A DNA stretch of 11,991 nucleotides from Bacillota bacterium (GTDB taxonomy: Bacteria; Bacillota; Clostridia; Tissierellales; Peptoniphilaceae), in the NCBI GenBank assembly GCA_023394045.1, contig JAEXBN010000018.1:1-11991 (forward strand). The letters run 5' to 3'. The notes beneath the pieces are model-generated. The model ran no database searches. It was given only the letters and a program-made list of their open reading frames with translations, and was not told where the DNA came from. Both the position numbers and the translations under genes were made by a program. The stretch's first letter is position 1; each line of letters begins with the position of its first letter. Shown here in pieces: positions 5,897-11,991 of the stretch.

Positions 5897-7427
5897 ACCC
5901 GGATCCGAATCCATCCTGAGAACCCATCGATGCATCATATCGTTCCACAAGCGGGCGAACCAACGATGCATCCCCTTCATAAGGATAAGCGATCCCTTTG
6001 ATGCGCATCTTGGACTCATCCCCTTTTCCGAGAAAAAGGATGATCGTGGCACGGTTTCTTTTCCCCGCCTCATCAAAAGCCACGCGGATCGCCTCAGAGC
6101 GTTCATCAATCCTTCGACAGGGAATGCGAGTAATTTCCACCTCGATTTCATCATCGATCTCTTTGATCGGCTCATAATTCGGATCTTCCATCGTGAGAAT
6201 CACTTCATCGGCCATCTGGTTGGCCACACGACCCAGATCCGCCCTCCGGTTCCGGGCTTTCCCGCCGGCTGAACCAAAAACGGCAACCACATGATGCTCT
6301 GGATAATGAGTCTTCACCGTTCCAAAGATCGCCTCAAAACTCAACCCATTGTGAGCGAGATCCACCACAACGGTCACTTTCTGATCCGATGTCTGATATT
6401 TTTCCATTCGCCCCGGAACGTGGGCGTTCTCTAATGCGCGCGCAATCCGATCTTCTGAAATTCCCATATCCAGAGCAACAGCAATGGCCATGACCGCATT
6501 CTGCGCTGCATAACCAGCTAGTTCCGGCAAGGTAAAAGTCAGGGTCTTTCCCGGAACCTTCACTTCAAAAACCAGATGATCCTTCTCCGAAATCAGACGG
6601 GAAGACATCGCAGCAGCTTCCAGGTTTTTTCCGCCTGCCGCCACGCGAAGAATGCGATCACACGGGGCGGCGGCCTCCAAAATCTCCATGAGATGATCGC
6701 TGTCATTATTGATGACCGCTACGCTGCTCTGCGAAAAAAGTTTAAGCTTCGAATGAAAATAATCTTCAAACGAATCATGCTCGATTTCCGAAATATGATC
6801 CGGAGCAATGTTCAAAAACAGACCATAATCAAAGTGAAGGCCCGCCGTCCGCTCATACTTAAGCGCCTGCGAGGAAACTTCCATCACCACCGTGTCGACG
6901 TGGTTCCTCACGCATCCCGACAGGACTTCATATAATTCAAAGGGTTCCGGAGTCGTGAGCGAACTGGGATGCTCTTTCACCCCATCAAAAGTCTCAATCG
7001 AAGACAAAAATCCCACAGGAGCCTTCCCCTGTTTCCGGTACGCGGAATCCAATATGGTTTTCAAATACCAAACCGTGGATGATTTTCCTTTGGTTCCAGT
7101 CACGCCGATCAAATGCAATTTCTCCTGCGGATTGTCAAAAAAAAGCCGTGCTGCCGGCGCAAGAACATGGCGCATGTTTGAAACAATCAGATAAGGAATA
7201 TCGGTTCGATACACTTTCTCTGCCACATAAGCTCCAGCTCCGTTTGAAAGTGCCTCATCCAAATACTCCGCTTTGAATCGTGCCCCTTTGCAGAAAAAAA
7301 GAGCGCCGTTTACCGCTTCTTTCGAATCATAACAAAGCGCGGAGATTTCCGGATTTCCATGTACATTTGAATCAATGATGAAGGGTTTCAATGCATCATG
7401 CATCTGTTGCAATGTCAGTCGGCTCAT
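5883..7427 (-). CDS. murE: UDP-N-acetylmuramyl-tripeptide synthetase (MurE family), probably not DAP-adding
   Basis: MurE adds the third amino acid of the peptidoglycan stem to UDP-MurNAc-L-Ala-D-Glu in the cytoplasm, using ATP. The 514-residue protein has the three Mur-ligase domains. The substrate domain is about 1-100. The central ATPase domain has GVTGTKGKSST at 108-118, TTPEP at 158-162, MEVSSQAL at 182-189, NIAPDHISEIEH at 206-217 and YFHSKLKLF at 223-231; K227 is the likely carbamylated lysine. The C-terminal domain has GRMEKY at 339-344, DLAHNG at 356-361 and FGSAGGKARNRR at 384-395. The specificity site reads EDPN (414-417). DAP ligases have DNPR there, so another amino acid such as lysine or ornithine is more likely. 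H to Q in VSSHAL and Y to L in DYAHN are further variants. ATG 7427 has AAGGAG 6 nt upstream. A terminator sits just upstream of the gene. The last 12 or so residues are Gly/Ser-rich and look non-conserved. Confidence 0.9.
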   Translation of the reverse strand: MSRLTLQQMHDALKPFIIDSNVHGNPEISALCYDSKEAVNGALFFCKGARFKAEYLDEALSNGAGAYVAEKVYRTDIPYLIVSNMRHVLAPAARLFFDNPQEKLHLIGVTGTKGKSSTVWYLKTILDSAYRKQGKAPVGFLSSIETFDGVKEHPSSLTTPEPFELYEVLSGCVRNHVDTVVMEVSSQALKYERTAGLHFDYGLFLNIAPDHISEIEHDSFEDYFHSKLKLFSQSSVAVINNDSDHLMEILEAAAPCDRILRVAAGGKNLEAAAMSSRLISEKDHLVFEVKVPGKTLTFTLPELAGYAAQNAVMAIAVALDMGISEDRIARALENAHVPGRMEKYQTSDQKVTVVVDLAHNGLSFEAIFGTVKTHYPEHHVVAVFGSAGGKARNRRADLGRVANQMADEVILTMEDPNYEPIKEIDDEIEVEITRIPCRRIDERSEAIRVAFDEAGKRNRATIILFLGKGDESKMRIKGIAYPYEGDASLVRPLVERYDASMGSQDGFGSGFSPE

Positions 7428-7458
7428 CTTCTTCTCCTTGAATCGTCCCTGAACCGGT

Positions 7459-7489
7459 AAAAAAAAAGACGGCTTGAGCCATCTTTTTT
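7459..7489 (-). terminator. Intrinsic terminator between the coaD-linked coiled-coil gene and murE
   Basis: On the minus strand AAAAAAGATGGC-TCAA-GCCGTCTTTTTT forms a 12-bp stem with one G-T wobble and a 4-nt loop (arms 7478-7489 and 7462-7473), and the U-tract extends to nine bases. It lies 30 bp after the upstream stop codon and 31 bp before the murE ATG. The plus strand also ends in a T-run, so the hairpin could work in both directions. Confidence 0.85.
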
Positions 7490-7519
7490 GTCTGTCTTTT
7501 ATGGCGTATCATCAACCAA

Positions 7520-7990
7520 CTACTTCAACTCGCCCCGATTGCGATCCAGTTCTTCAATCACGGACTGAAGATTGGATTGCGTATTCGCGAGAATTTCATC
7601 GACATAAGCGAAGACGCTCTCGCGGATTTGCCGCGACTGATTCTGTGCATTTTCAACCATCTGCTCCCCGCGGCGCTGGGCTTCCTTCGTAATGCGATGG
7701 TCGTTCACCAGCTCATTAAAACGCTGCTGCATTTCCTTATCCGACTCCGCCACGCGCTGCTGCGCCTGCTCACTGAGCTGCTGCGCCTGCTCGTTGGCTT
7801 CCTGGAGAATGCGGTCGCGCTCATCATTCACCCATTTGGCCTGCCGGATCTCTTCCGGAAGGCTTGCCCGAATTTCCTTTACAATTTCAAATACTTCATC
7901 CGGGTCAATCGCGACCTTTTTCGACAGCGGAATGCTGGAAGCATCGTCCAACACATCTTCCAATTCTTCAATCAGCTGCAGGATATCCAT
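7520..7990 (-). CDS. Conserved coiled-coil protein of unknown function, coaD-linked
   Basis: I do not know a function for this 156-residue protein. It resembles the short proteins encoded right after coaD in many Clostridia, which databases often label 'ATPase'. I see no Walker A or other nucleotide-binding motif, so that label looks unsupported here. Residues 1-52 are acidic and leucine-rich (MDILQLIEELEDVL, then a RASLPEEIRQAKW block). Residues about 55-125 are a charged Gln/Glu-rich heptad helix resembling V-type ATPase stalk or DivIVA-type coils, and the C-terminus has another helix with ILANTQSNLQSVIEELDRNR. There is no signal peptide or membrane segment, so it is probably cytoplasmic and oligomeric. 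EQAQQ occurs twice, seven residues apart (67-71 and 74-78). The start has a strong AAGGAGG ribosome binding site. It lies 31 bp after coaD and is the last gene of the run before a terminator. Confidence 0.85.
   Translation of the reverse strand: MDILQLIEELEDVLDDASSIPLSKKVAIDPDEVFEIVKEIRASLPEEIRQAKWVNDERDRILQEANEQAQQLSEQAQQRVAESDKEMQQRFNELVNDHRITKEAQRRGEQMVENAQNQSRQIRESVFAYVDEILANTQSNLQSVIEELDRNRGELK
7756..7792. repeat. 16-bp direct repeat with 21-bp period inside the coiled-coil gene
   Basis: GCTGCTGCGCCTGCTC occurs at 7756-7771 and again at 7777-7792. The 21-bp offset is exactly seven codons, and the copies encode the two EQAQQ heptads. This suggests a recent in-frame duplication of one coiled-coil heptad, although convergent codon use in a Gln/Ala-rich helix could also produce it. 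Confidence 0.8.
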
Positions 7991-8021
7991 GGTTCCTCCT
8001 TATCGCCGCAACAACATGCGG

Positions 8022-8498
8022 CTATTGATCAAATTTTTCCATCAAACGTCTGGCCACATTTTCCGTTACCAGACCCGAAACATCGCCACCATAGCTCGCC
8101 ACTTCACGCGCAAAACTCGAGCTGACGTAAGAAAAACTCCCATCCGTCAACAAGAAGAGCTCCTCCATTCCCTCGTATAGAGAGCGATTCAAAAGGGAAA
8201 GCTGGCGCTCATACGCGAAATCGGCCGACGTACGAAGGCCACGAATCACGGCATTCGCCTTCTCCTCGCGGACAAAATCAACAAGAAGCCCCTCGAATGC
8301 CTTAACGGTCACGTTTTGATAATCATACAATAGTTCATTGAGCATTTCAATTTTTTCATCCACAGTGAACAAAGACTTCTTTTCCTGATTCACAAGCACC
8401 GCCACCACGACCTCATCAAACAACTTGGCTGCACGCAAGATGATGTTCATATGGCCTTTGGTCACCGGATCGAAACTGCCCGGAAAAATGACCTTCAT
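8022..8498 (-). CDS. coaD: Phosphopantetheine adenylyltransferase
   Basis: CoaD transfers AMP from ATP to 4'-phosphopantetheine, giving dephospho-CoA, the penultimate step of coenzyme A synthesis. The 158-residue length is typical. The nucleotidyltransferase motif FPGSFDPVTKGH is at 5-16, with the TxGH element at its end. RGLRTSADFAYE lies at 87-98 and the adenylate-binding SYVSSSFAREVA at 123-134. GGDVSGLV near 137-144 matches the family C-terminus. The ATG overlaps the rsmD stop as ATGA, and its AAGGAGG ribosome binding site lies in the last codons of rsmD, so the two are probably translationally coupled. The rsmD-coaD pair is widely conserved in bacteria, which supports the call. Confidence 0.98.
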   Translation of the reverse strand: MKVIFPGSFDPVTKGHMNIILRAAKLFDEVVVAVLVNQEKKSLFTVDEKIEMLNELLYDYQNVTVKAFEGLLVDFVREEKANAVIRGLRTSADFAYERQLSLLNRSLYEGMEELFLLTDGSFSYVSSSFAREVASYGGDVSGLVTENVARRLMEKFDQ

Positions 8499-9055
8499 GC
8501 TTCCTCCTTAAAAATACGAATGACCTGGGAACGATAAGCCCGCTGAAAAACAGGCTGATATCCCTCAATGACCTCCGGCCAATCCGGCTCCTCCCGACCT
8601 TCCCTTGCGCTTTCGACGATGATCAGCCCCCCGGGAGCAACGCGTTCCAAACGGCGCAGCATTCGGATAGACTCGTATTCCATGCGAAAACCAAAGGGCG
8701 GATCCAGATACACATAATCAAACGAGACGGGCGAGCGCGCGATGACCTGGCGATAATCGGCATGCAGAATCATCGCCTGCTCCTCAAATCCGCTTTTTTC
8801 AACATTCGTTCTCAGCGTACGCACCATTCCCGGAGATTTTTCTCCAAAAACACAATATTCCGCTCCGCGGGAGAGAAATTCGATGCCGATTTGCCCTGTT
8901 CCCGCAAAAAGATCCAGCACCCTTGCGCCCGTTTTCACCGGCTGAATGATATTAAAGACAGCTTCCTTCAGCTTGTCTTCTGTCGGACGCGTCTTTTCTC
9001 GTTTTCCCGGCGGTTCAAGACGAACCCCGCGCCTTGCCCCCGCGATCACCCTCAT
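8495..9055 (-). CDS. rsmD: 16S rRNA (guanine-966-N2)-methyltransferase RsmD
   Basis: RsmD uses S-adenosylmethionine to methylate G966 of 16S rRNA (E. coli numbering) on assembled 30S particles. The 186-residue protein begins MRVIAGARRG with RPTEDKLKEAVFNI at 23-36, the usual RsmD N-terminus. The SAM-binding motif I is VLDLFAGTGQIGIE at 46-59, and the catalytic NPPY-type motif reads LDPPF at 117-121. GEKSPGMVRTLRTNV (71-85) fits motif II. The start codon has AGAGGGGAG 4 nt upstream. The gene lies 22 bp after recG and overlaps coaD by 4 bp, as in other Bacillota and Clostridia. Confidence 0.97.
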   Translation of the reverse strand: MRVIAGARRGVRLEPPGKREKTRPTEDKLKEAVFNIIQPVKTGARVLDLFAGTGQIGIEFLSRGAEYCVFGEKSPGMVRTLRTNVEKSGFEEQAMILHADYRQVIARSPVSFDYVYLDPPFGFRMEYESIRMLRRLERVAPGGLIIVESAREGREEPDWPEVIEGYQPVFQRAYRSQVIRIFKEEA

Positions 9056-9077
9056 GGTTCTCCCCTCTCATTTTTCT

Positions 9078-11108
9078 TTAATTGAGCGTCACATGCCGCA
9101 GCTGATCGATTCGCTTTTCAATGCGCCCTTTCAAGGGCTTCGGAAGATCCTTCCAAGTTTTCCACCCTCCCGCATGGGCAGCAATGAAGCCGCGGCACCC
9201 GATCCGAATCTTCCTTTCCTCATCCGTTTCACCCTGATCCGGAATCAGACCATGCTGCGCCGTCCCCAGTCGGTCGCCGGAGCCTCGCTCCCGAAGATCC
9301 CGAAGGGCGATCTCCCAGCCATCTTCCGTCGTCTCTAACGTCCGCAGACGGCTCAGGGCTCTTTTGGTCGATACGGTAGAGAGCAGCAAACAATAAGAAG
9401 CTTCTGTACCGCGTCCCACGCGCCCTCGGAGCTGGTGCAGCTGAGCCAAACCAAAGCGTTCCGCACCGAGAATGAGCATCACGGTGGCATTCGGTACGTC
9501 TACTCCCACCTCAATGACCGTCGTCGCGATGAGAATCTGCGTTTTTCCCGTCCGGAAGCCATGCATGGTCTCCTTTTTCTGTTCTGCAGAACAGCGCCCG
9601 CTCAGCGTTTCGATTTGGAACGTGAAGCCGCATCGCTGGGCATAATTTTTAATTCGCGTTTCGACGGCCTCCACGGACCAATGCGCCAGATCATGATCCC
9701 CTTCTTCAATCATGGGACAAACGATGTACCCCTGTCGTCCGGCACAGATCTGGCGAAACAAGGCATCATAGGCGGCACGCTCTTGGTGCGCCCGAATCAC
9801 CGTCGTTTGTACTGGATGGCGGCCGGGCGGTCTCCCCCTCATCCGAACCAGATCAAGGGCTCCCCACCGCACCAAATCCACCGTGCGCGGAATGGGTGTG
9901 GCGCTCAGCACAAGCGTATTCGAAAGCGCCAGCTTCTCTTGCAGCCGGGCGCGCTGCATCACCCCGAAGCGATGCTGTTCATCCGTCATAACCAGCGCCA
10001 GATGGCGAAATTGAACGCTCTCCTGAAAAAGGGCATGTGTTCCAATATAGAGTCCCGGCGTACCATGAAGTGCGCTCTCCAGAAACGATTTCCGCTGATC
10101 CGGACGGGAACCTCCTGTCAGCAAAAAGACCGTTCCGTCCGGAAACAGCGCCTCCGCTTTCTGTGCATGCTGACGTGCGAGAACATCCGTCGGCGCCATC
10201 AGGGCGGACTGAGCGCCGTTTTTCCTGACAATCTCCGCCAAGGCAAAGGCCACAACCGTTTTTCCCGAGCCCACATCGCCCTGTAGCAGCGCATTCATCG
10301 GCTCCGGCGCAATCAGCTTCGCCCGCAATGCCTGCAGCGTCTCCTTCTGCGACTGCGTCAATACAAAAGGAAGACGTTGCAGAAAATCGTCCAGCGATTG
10401 ATCTCGGATCGGCATCGCGCGCGACATGCGTCGATCCTTTTCCAAAAAGAAGCGCACCAGCTCTTCTTCCAGCGTCATCCGAATCCACATCTGTCTCCGG
10501 CTTCGGCGCATGGTTTCCGGAGAAGAAGGAAAATGAACGTCCTGCAACAATGCCGAGATCGGATCCAGCCCCATCTCTTTCCGCCATGTCTCCGTCACAG
10601 GATCCTCAACCGCTGCCGCAAAGGGAAGAGCGGCGCGAACAGCCTGTCGGCGCATCGTCTGACTCAAGCCGGAAGTCAAATCATACATCGGAATGAGACC
10701 GATCTCGCCTTGAGCAGCCTGCTGCTCCGTAATGATCGCCGGATCAGCAAATCCATGATCCTTTTCGCGAAAGCGTCCGAAAAAATAAAAGGAATCCCCA
10801 GGATGAAGACTCCTTGCCAAATAAGGCCGACCGTGCCAGACCAAATTCACCGACCCGGATGCATCGGCTGCCTGAACCCGCAGGAGAGTCATGCCTCCGC
10901 GAATCCGCACCGGACGGTTCACCGAAGAAATCTCCGCCCGAATCAGAGCCGTCTGCCCCTCCTCCAGCTCAGACAGCCGGACGACCGTGGATCGATCTTC
11001 ATATCGCCGCGGCATATCCACAAGAAGATCCTCAACGGTGTGAATTCCCAATTTATCGAATAAAGCAGCACGCTTCGGTCCGATTCCTTTTAATGCAGTC
11101 AGCTCCAT
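9078..11108 (-). CDS. recG: ATP-dependent DNA helicase RecG
   Basis: RecG is a superfamily 2 double-strand translocase that regresses stalled replication forks and remodels branched DNA. The 676-residue length is normal. The N-terminal wedge/OB-fold region (about 1-150) opens with LKGIGPKRAALFDKLGI and includes the OB strand region near 55-120. Helicase motifs follow: Walker A GDVGSGKT at 277-284, APTDVLARQH at 305-314, DEQHRFG at 376-382, SATPIPRT at 402-409, TTVIEVGVDVPNA at 529-541, and motif VI QLRGRVGRG at 559-567. The TRG-type motif near 602-620 reads LRDLRERGSGDRLGTAQHG, where most RecG proteins have RGPG. The gene starts 17 bp after fakA, and its likely ribosome binding site GGTGAG, 8 nt upstream of the ATG, is weaker than those of its neighbours. 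The fakA-recG pair is common in Bacillota. Confidence 0.97.
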   Translation of the reverse strand: MELTALKGIGPKRAALFDKLGIHTVEDLLVDMPRRYEDRSTVVRLSELEEGQTALIRAEISSVNRPVRIRGGMTLLRVQAADASGSVNLVWHGRPYLARSLHPGDSFYFFGRFREKDHGFADPAIITEQQAAQGEIGLIPMYDLTSGLSQTMRRQAVRAALPFAAAVEDPVTETWRKEMGLDPISALLQDVHFPSSPETMRRSRRQMWIRMTLEEELVRFFLEKDRRMSRAMPIRDQSLDDFLQRLPFVLTQSQKETLQALRAKLIAPEPMNALLQGDVGSGKTVVAFALAEIVRKNGAQSALMAPTDVLARQHAQKAEALFPDGTVFLLTGGSRPDQRKSFLESALHGTPGLYIGTHALFQESVQFRHLALVMTDEQHRFGVMQRARLQEKLALSNTLVLSATPIPRTVDLVRWGALDLVRMRGRPPGRHPVQTTVIRAHQERAAYDALFRQICAGRQGYIVCPMIEEGDHDLAHWSVEAVETRIKNYAQRCGFTFQIETLSGRCSAEQKKETMHGFRTGKTQILIATTVIEVGVDVPNATVMLILGAERFGLAQLHQLRGRVGRGTEASYCLLLSTVSTKRALSRLRTLETTEDGWEIALRDLRERGSGDRLGTAQHGLIPDQGETDEERKIRIGCRGFIAAHAGGWKTWKDLPKPLKGRIEKRIDQLRHVTLN

Positions 11109-11125
11109 TCTTTCGACTCACCAGG

Positions 11126-11991
11126 CTATTCCAAGGAAAAGATATAAGAATACAGAGGCTGTCCTCCTACCGTAAACTCCACTTCCAGCTCCGGCCAGCG
11201 CTGATGAATTTTACTTTCCATCGCATCAGCCTGATCCTGTGAAATCTCCTCGCCCGTATAAACAGTCAGCAATGAATATTCCGCATCCAGCGACTCATCG
11301 ATCATGCGCAGCATCAGATCCTCATCATTATCCCCTGATGCGACGATGGTTCCCCCCATCAGACCGATGCGATCTCCTTCGTGAATCGGAAGCCCATGAA
11401 TTTCCGTATCCCTCACGGCATAGGTGATCTGCCCCGTCAAGATCTGCTTCAATGAGTCCGTCATCTCCTTGGCATTCTCTTCGCCGCTCACGGCCTCGTT
11501 GAAATGAAAGAGCGCACATACTCCTTCAGGCATCGAACGCGTCGGAATCACATGAACCACTTTTTTTGTCAGCTCCTGAACCTGTTCCGCAGCCAGAATA
11601 ATATTTTTATTATTGGGCAGCAAAAAAACCTGACGAGCAGGAACGCGCTCCACCGCCTCGTACAGATCTCTGGTCGAAGGATTCATGGTCTGGCCACCCG
11701 CGACAACTTCATCCACCATCAAATCATGGAAAAGCGCTTCAAATCCTTCCCCGAGGGAAACGGCCACGAACCCAAATTCACGCTCAGGCTCCGCAGAATG
11801 AACCGTAGCATCGGTTTCTTCTTGGCTGGAATCGAGCGCCTGATGCTCACGGCTCTGGACCAGCCTAGCCTCTGAAATCTTTCCCCGCTTAAACTGGCTG
11901 ACGAGAATTCTCAGCGGTGCATCGGTATAAAGTTCGACATGGAATCCGCCATTTTTCGCTTCCAAAGAGTGGAGCACACCATCATGCAGAT
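11126..11991 (-). CDS. fakA: Fatty acid kinase subunit FakA (DAK domain protein, YloV family), C-terminal half
   Basis: FakA phosphorylates fatty acids presented by FakB, giving acyl-phosphate for PlsY or, through PlsX, acyl-ACP. The gene runs off the right edge: 287 complete codons before the TAG at 11126-11128 are visible, roughly half of a protein that is usually about 550 residues. The N-terminal DAK kinase domain with its ATP-binding helix is outside the window. The visible part is the distinctive FakA C-terminal domain, with FVAVSLGEGFEALF, GGQTMNPSTRDLYEAV, LLPNNKNIILAAEQV and IPTRSMPEGVCALF in order, and ending near VGGQPLYSYIFSLE. In the linker at the window edge, where many family members have HVHT, this protein reads VELYT. 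It lies 17 bp upstream of recG and heads the visible operon. The upstream neighbour and true start cannot be seen. Confidence 0.92.
   Translation of the reverse strand, partial: LHDGVLHSLEAKNGGFHVELYTDAPLRILVSQFKRGKISEARLVQSREHQALDSSQEETDATVHSAEPEREFGFVAVSLGEGFEALFHDLMVDEVVAGGQTMNPSTRDLYEAVERVPARQVFLLPNNKNIILAAEQVQELTKKVVHVIPTRSMPEGVCALFHFNEAVSGEENAKEMTDSLKQILTGQITYAVRDTEIHGLPIHEGDRIGLMGGTIVASGDNDEDLMLRMIDESLDAEYSLLTVYTGEEISQDQADAMESKIHQRWPELEVEFTVGGQPLYSYIFSLE

Noticed and set aside
9435..11063. Long plus-strand frames opposite recG (9435-10286 and 10377-11063)
   Set aside because: recG is intact with all helicase motifs on the other strand. The plus-strand products have compositions typical of antisense reading and lack plausible ribosome binding sites or known motifs.
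1..11991. Search for tRNA or rRNA genes, CRISPR arrays, insertion sequences, phage genes, defence or biosynthetic clusters
   Set aside because: The window is almost fully occupied by conserved housekeeping genes. No repeat arrays, transposase motifs, long terminal inverted repeats or cloverleaf-like sequences were seen by eye.

Overview
The window looks like ordinary chromosomal core from a low-GC-type Gram-positive (Bacillota). By eye G+C is near or slightly above one half. The gene set fakA, recG, rsmD, coaD, rpmF, plsX, rnc, smc is the conserved cell-envelope/DNA-maintenance neighbourhood of that phylum. A coiled-coil gene of unknown function directly after coaD points to a clostridial-type lineage. 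The MurE has an EDPN motif rather than the DNPR motif of diaminopimelate ligases, so the peptidoglycan is probably not meso-DAP type. Gram-positive anaerobic cocci (Peptoniphilaceae-like) would fit, but that placement is a guess.

Layout: everything is on the minus strand except tmcAL. Reading the minus strand from the right edge: the C-terminal half of fakA (cut by the window), recG, rsmD, coaD and the coiled-coil gene are packed with gaps of 17, 22, -4 and 31 bp. This run ends at a strong hairpin/U-tract terminator (7459-7489). murE follows only 31 bp after that terminator. murE and the plus-strand tmcAL converge and overlap by 14 bp. tmcAL and rpmF diverge from a 185-bp region (4557-4741) that carries a near-consensus sigma-A promoter for rpmF. 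rpmF ends at its own 9-bp hairpin terminator. After a 123-bp gap come plsX (GTG start), rnc (ATGA overlap with plsX) and smc (GTG start), which runs off the left edge with 843 codons visible and no stop.

How the genes relate: FakA and PlsX are the two ends of acyl-phosphate supply for phospholipid synthesis. FakA phosphorylates exogenous fatty acids and PlsX interconverts acyl-ACP and acyl-phosphate. No fab genes and no acpP lie at the usual place between plsX and rnc, and yceD is missing before rpmF. RsmD, TmcAL, RNase III and L32 serve ribosome and tRNA maturation; RecG and Smc serve chromosome maintenance; CoaD makes coenzyme A; MurE builds the cell wall.

I found no mobile element, CRISPR array, tRNA or rRNA, and no convincing novel multi-gene system. 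The points worth a second look are small: two terminators placed just upstream of essential genes, missing operon members, altered motifs in FakA, MurE and the Smc hinge, and a heptad duplication in the uncharacterised coiled-coil protein. No stretch longer than 300 bases lacks a gene.
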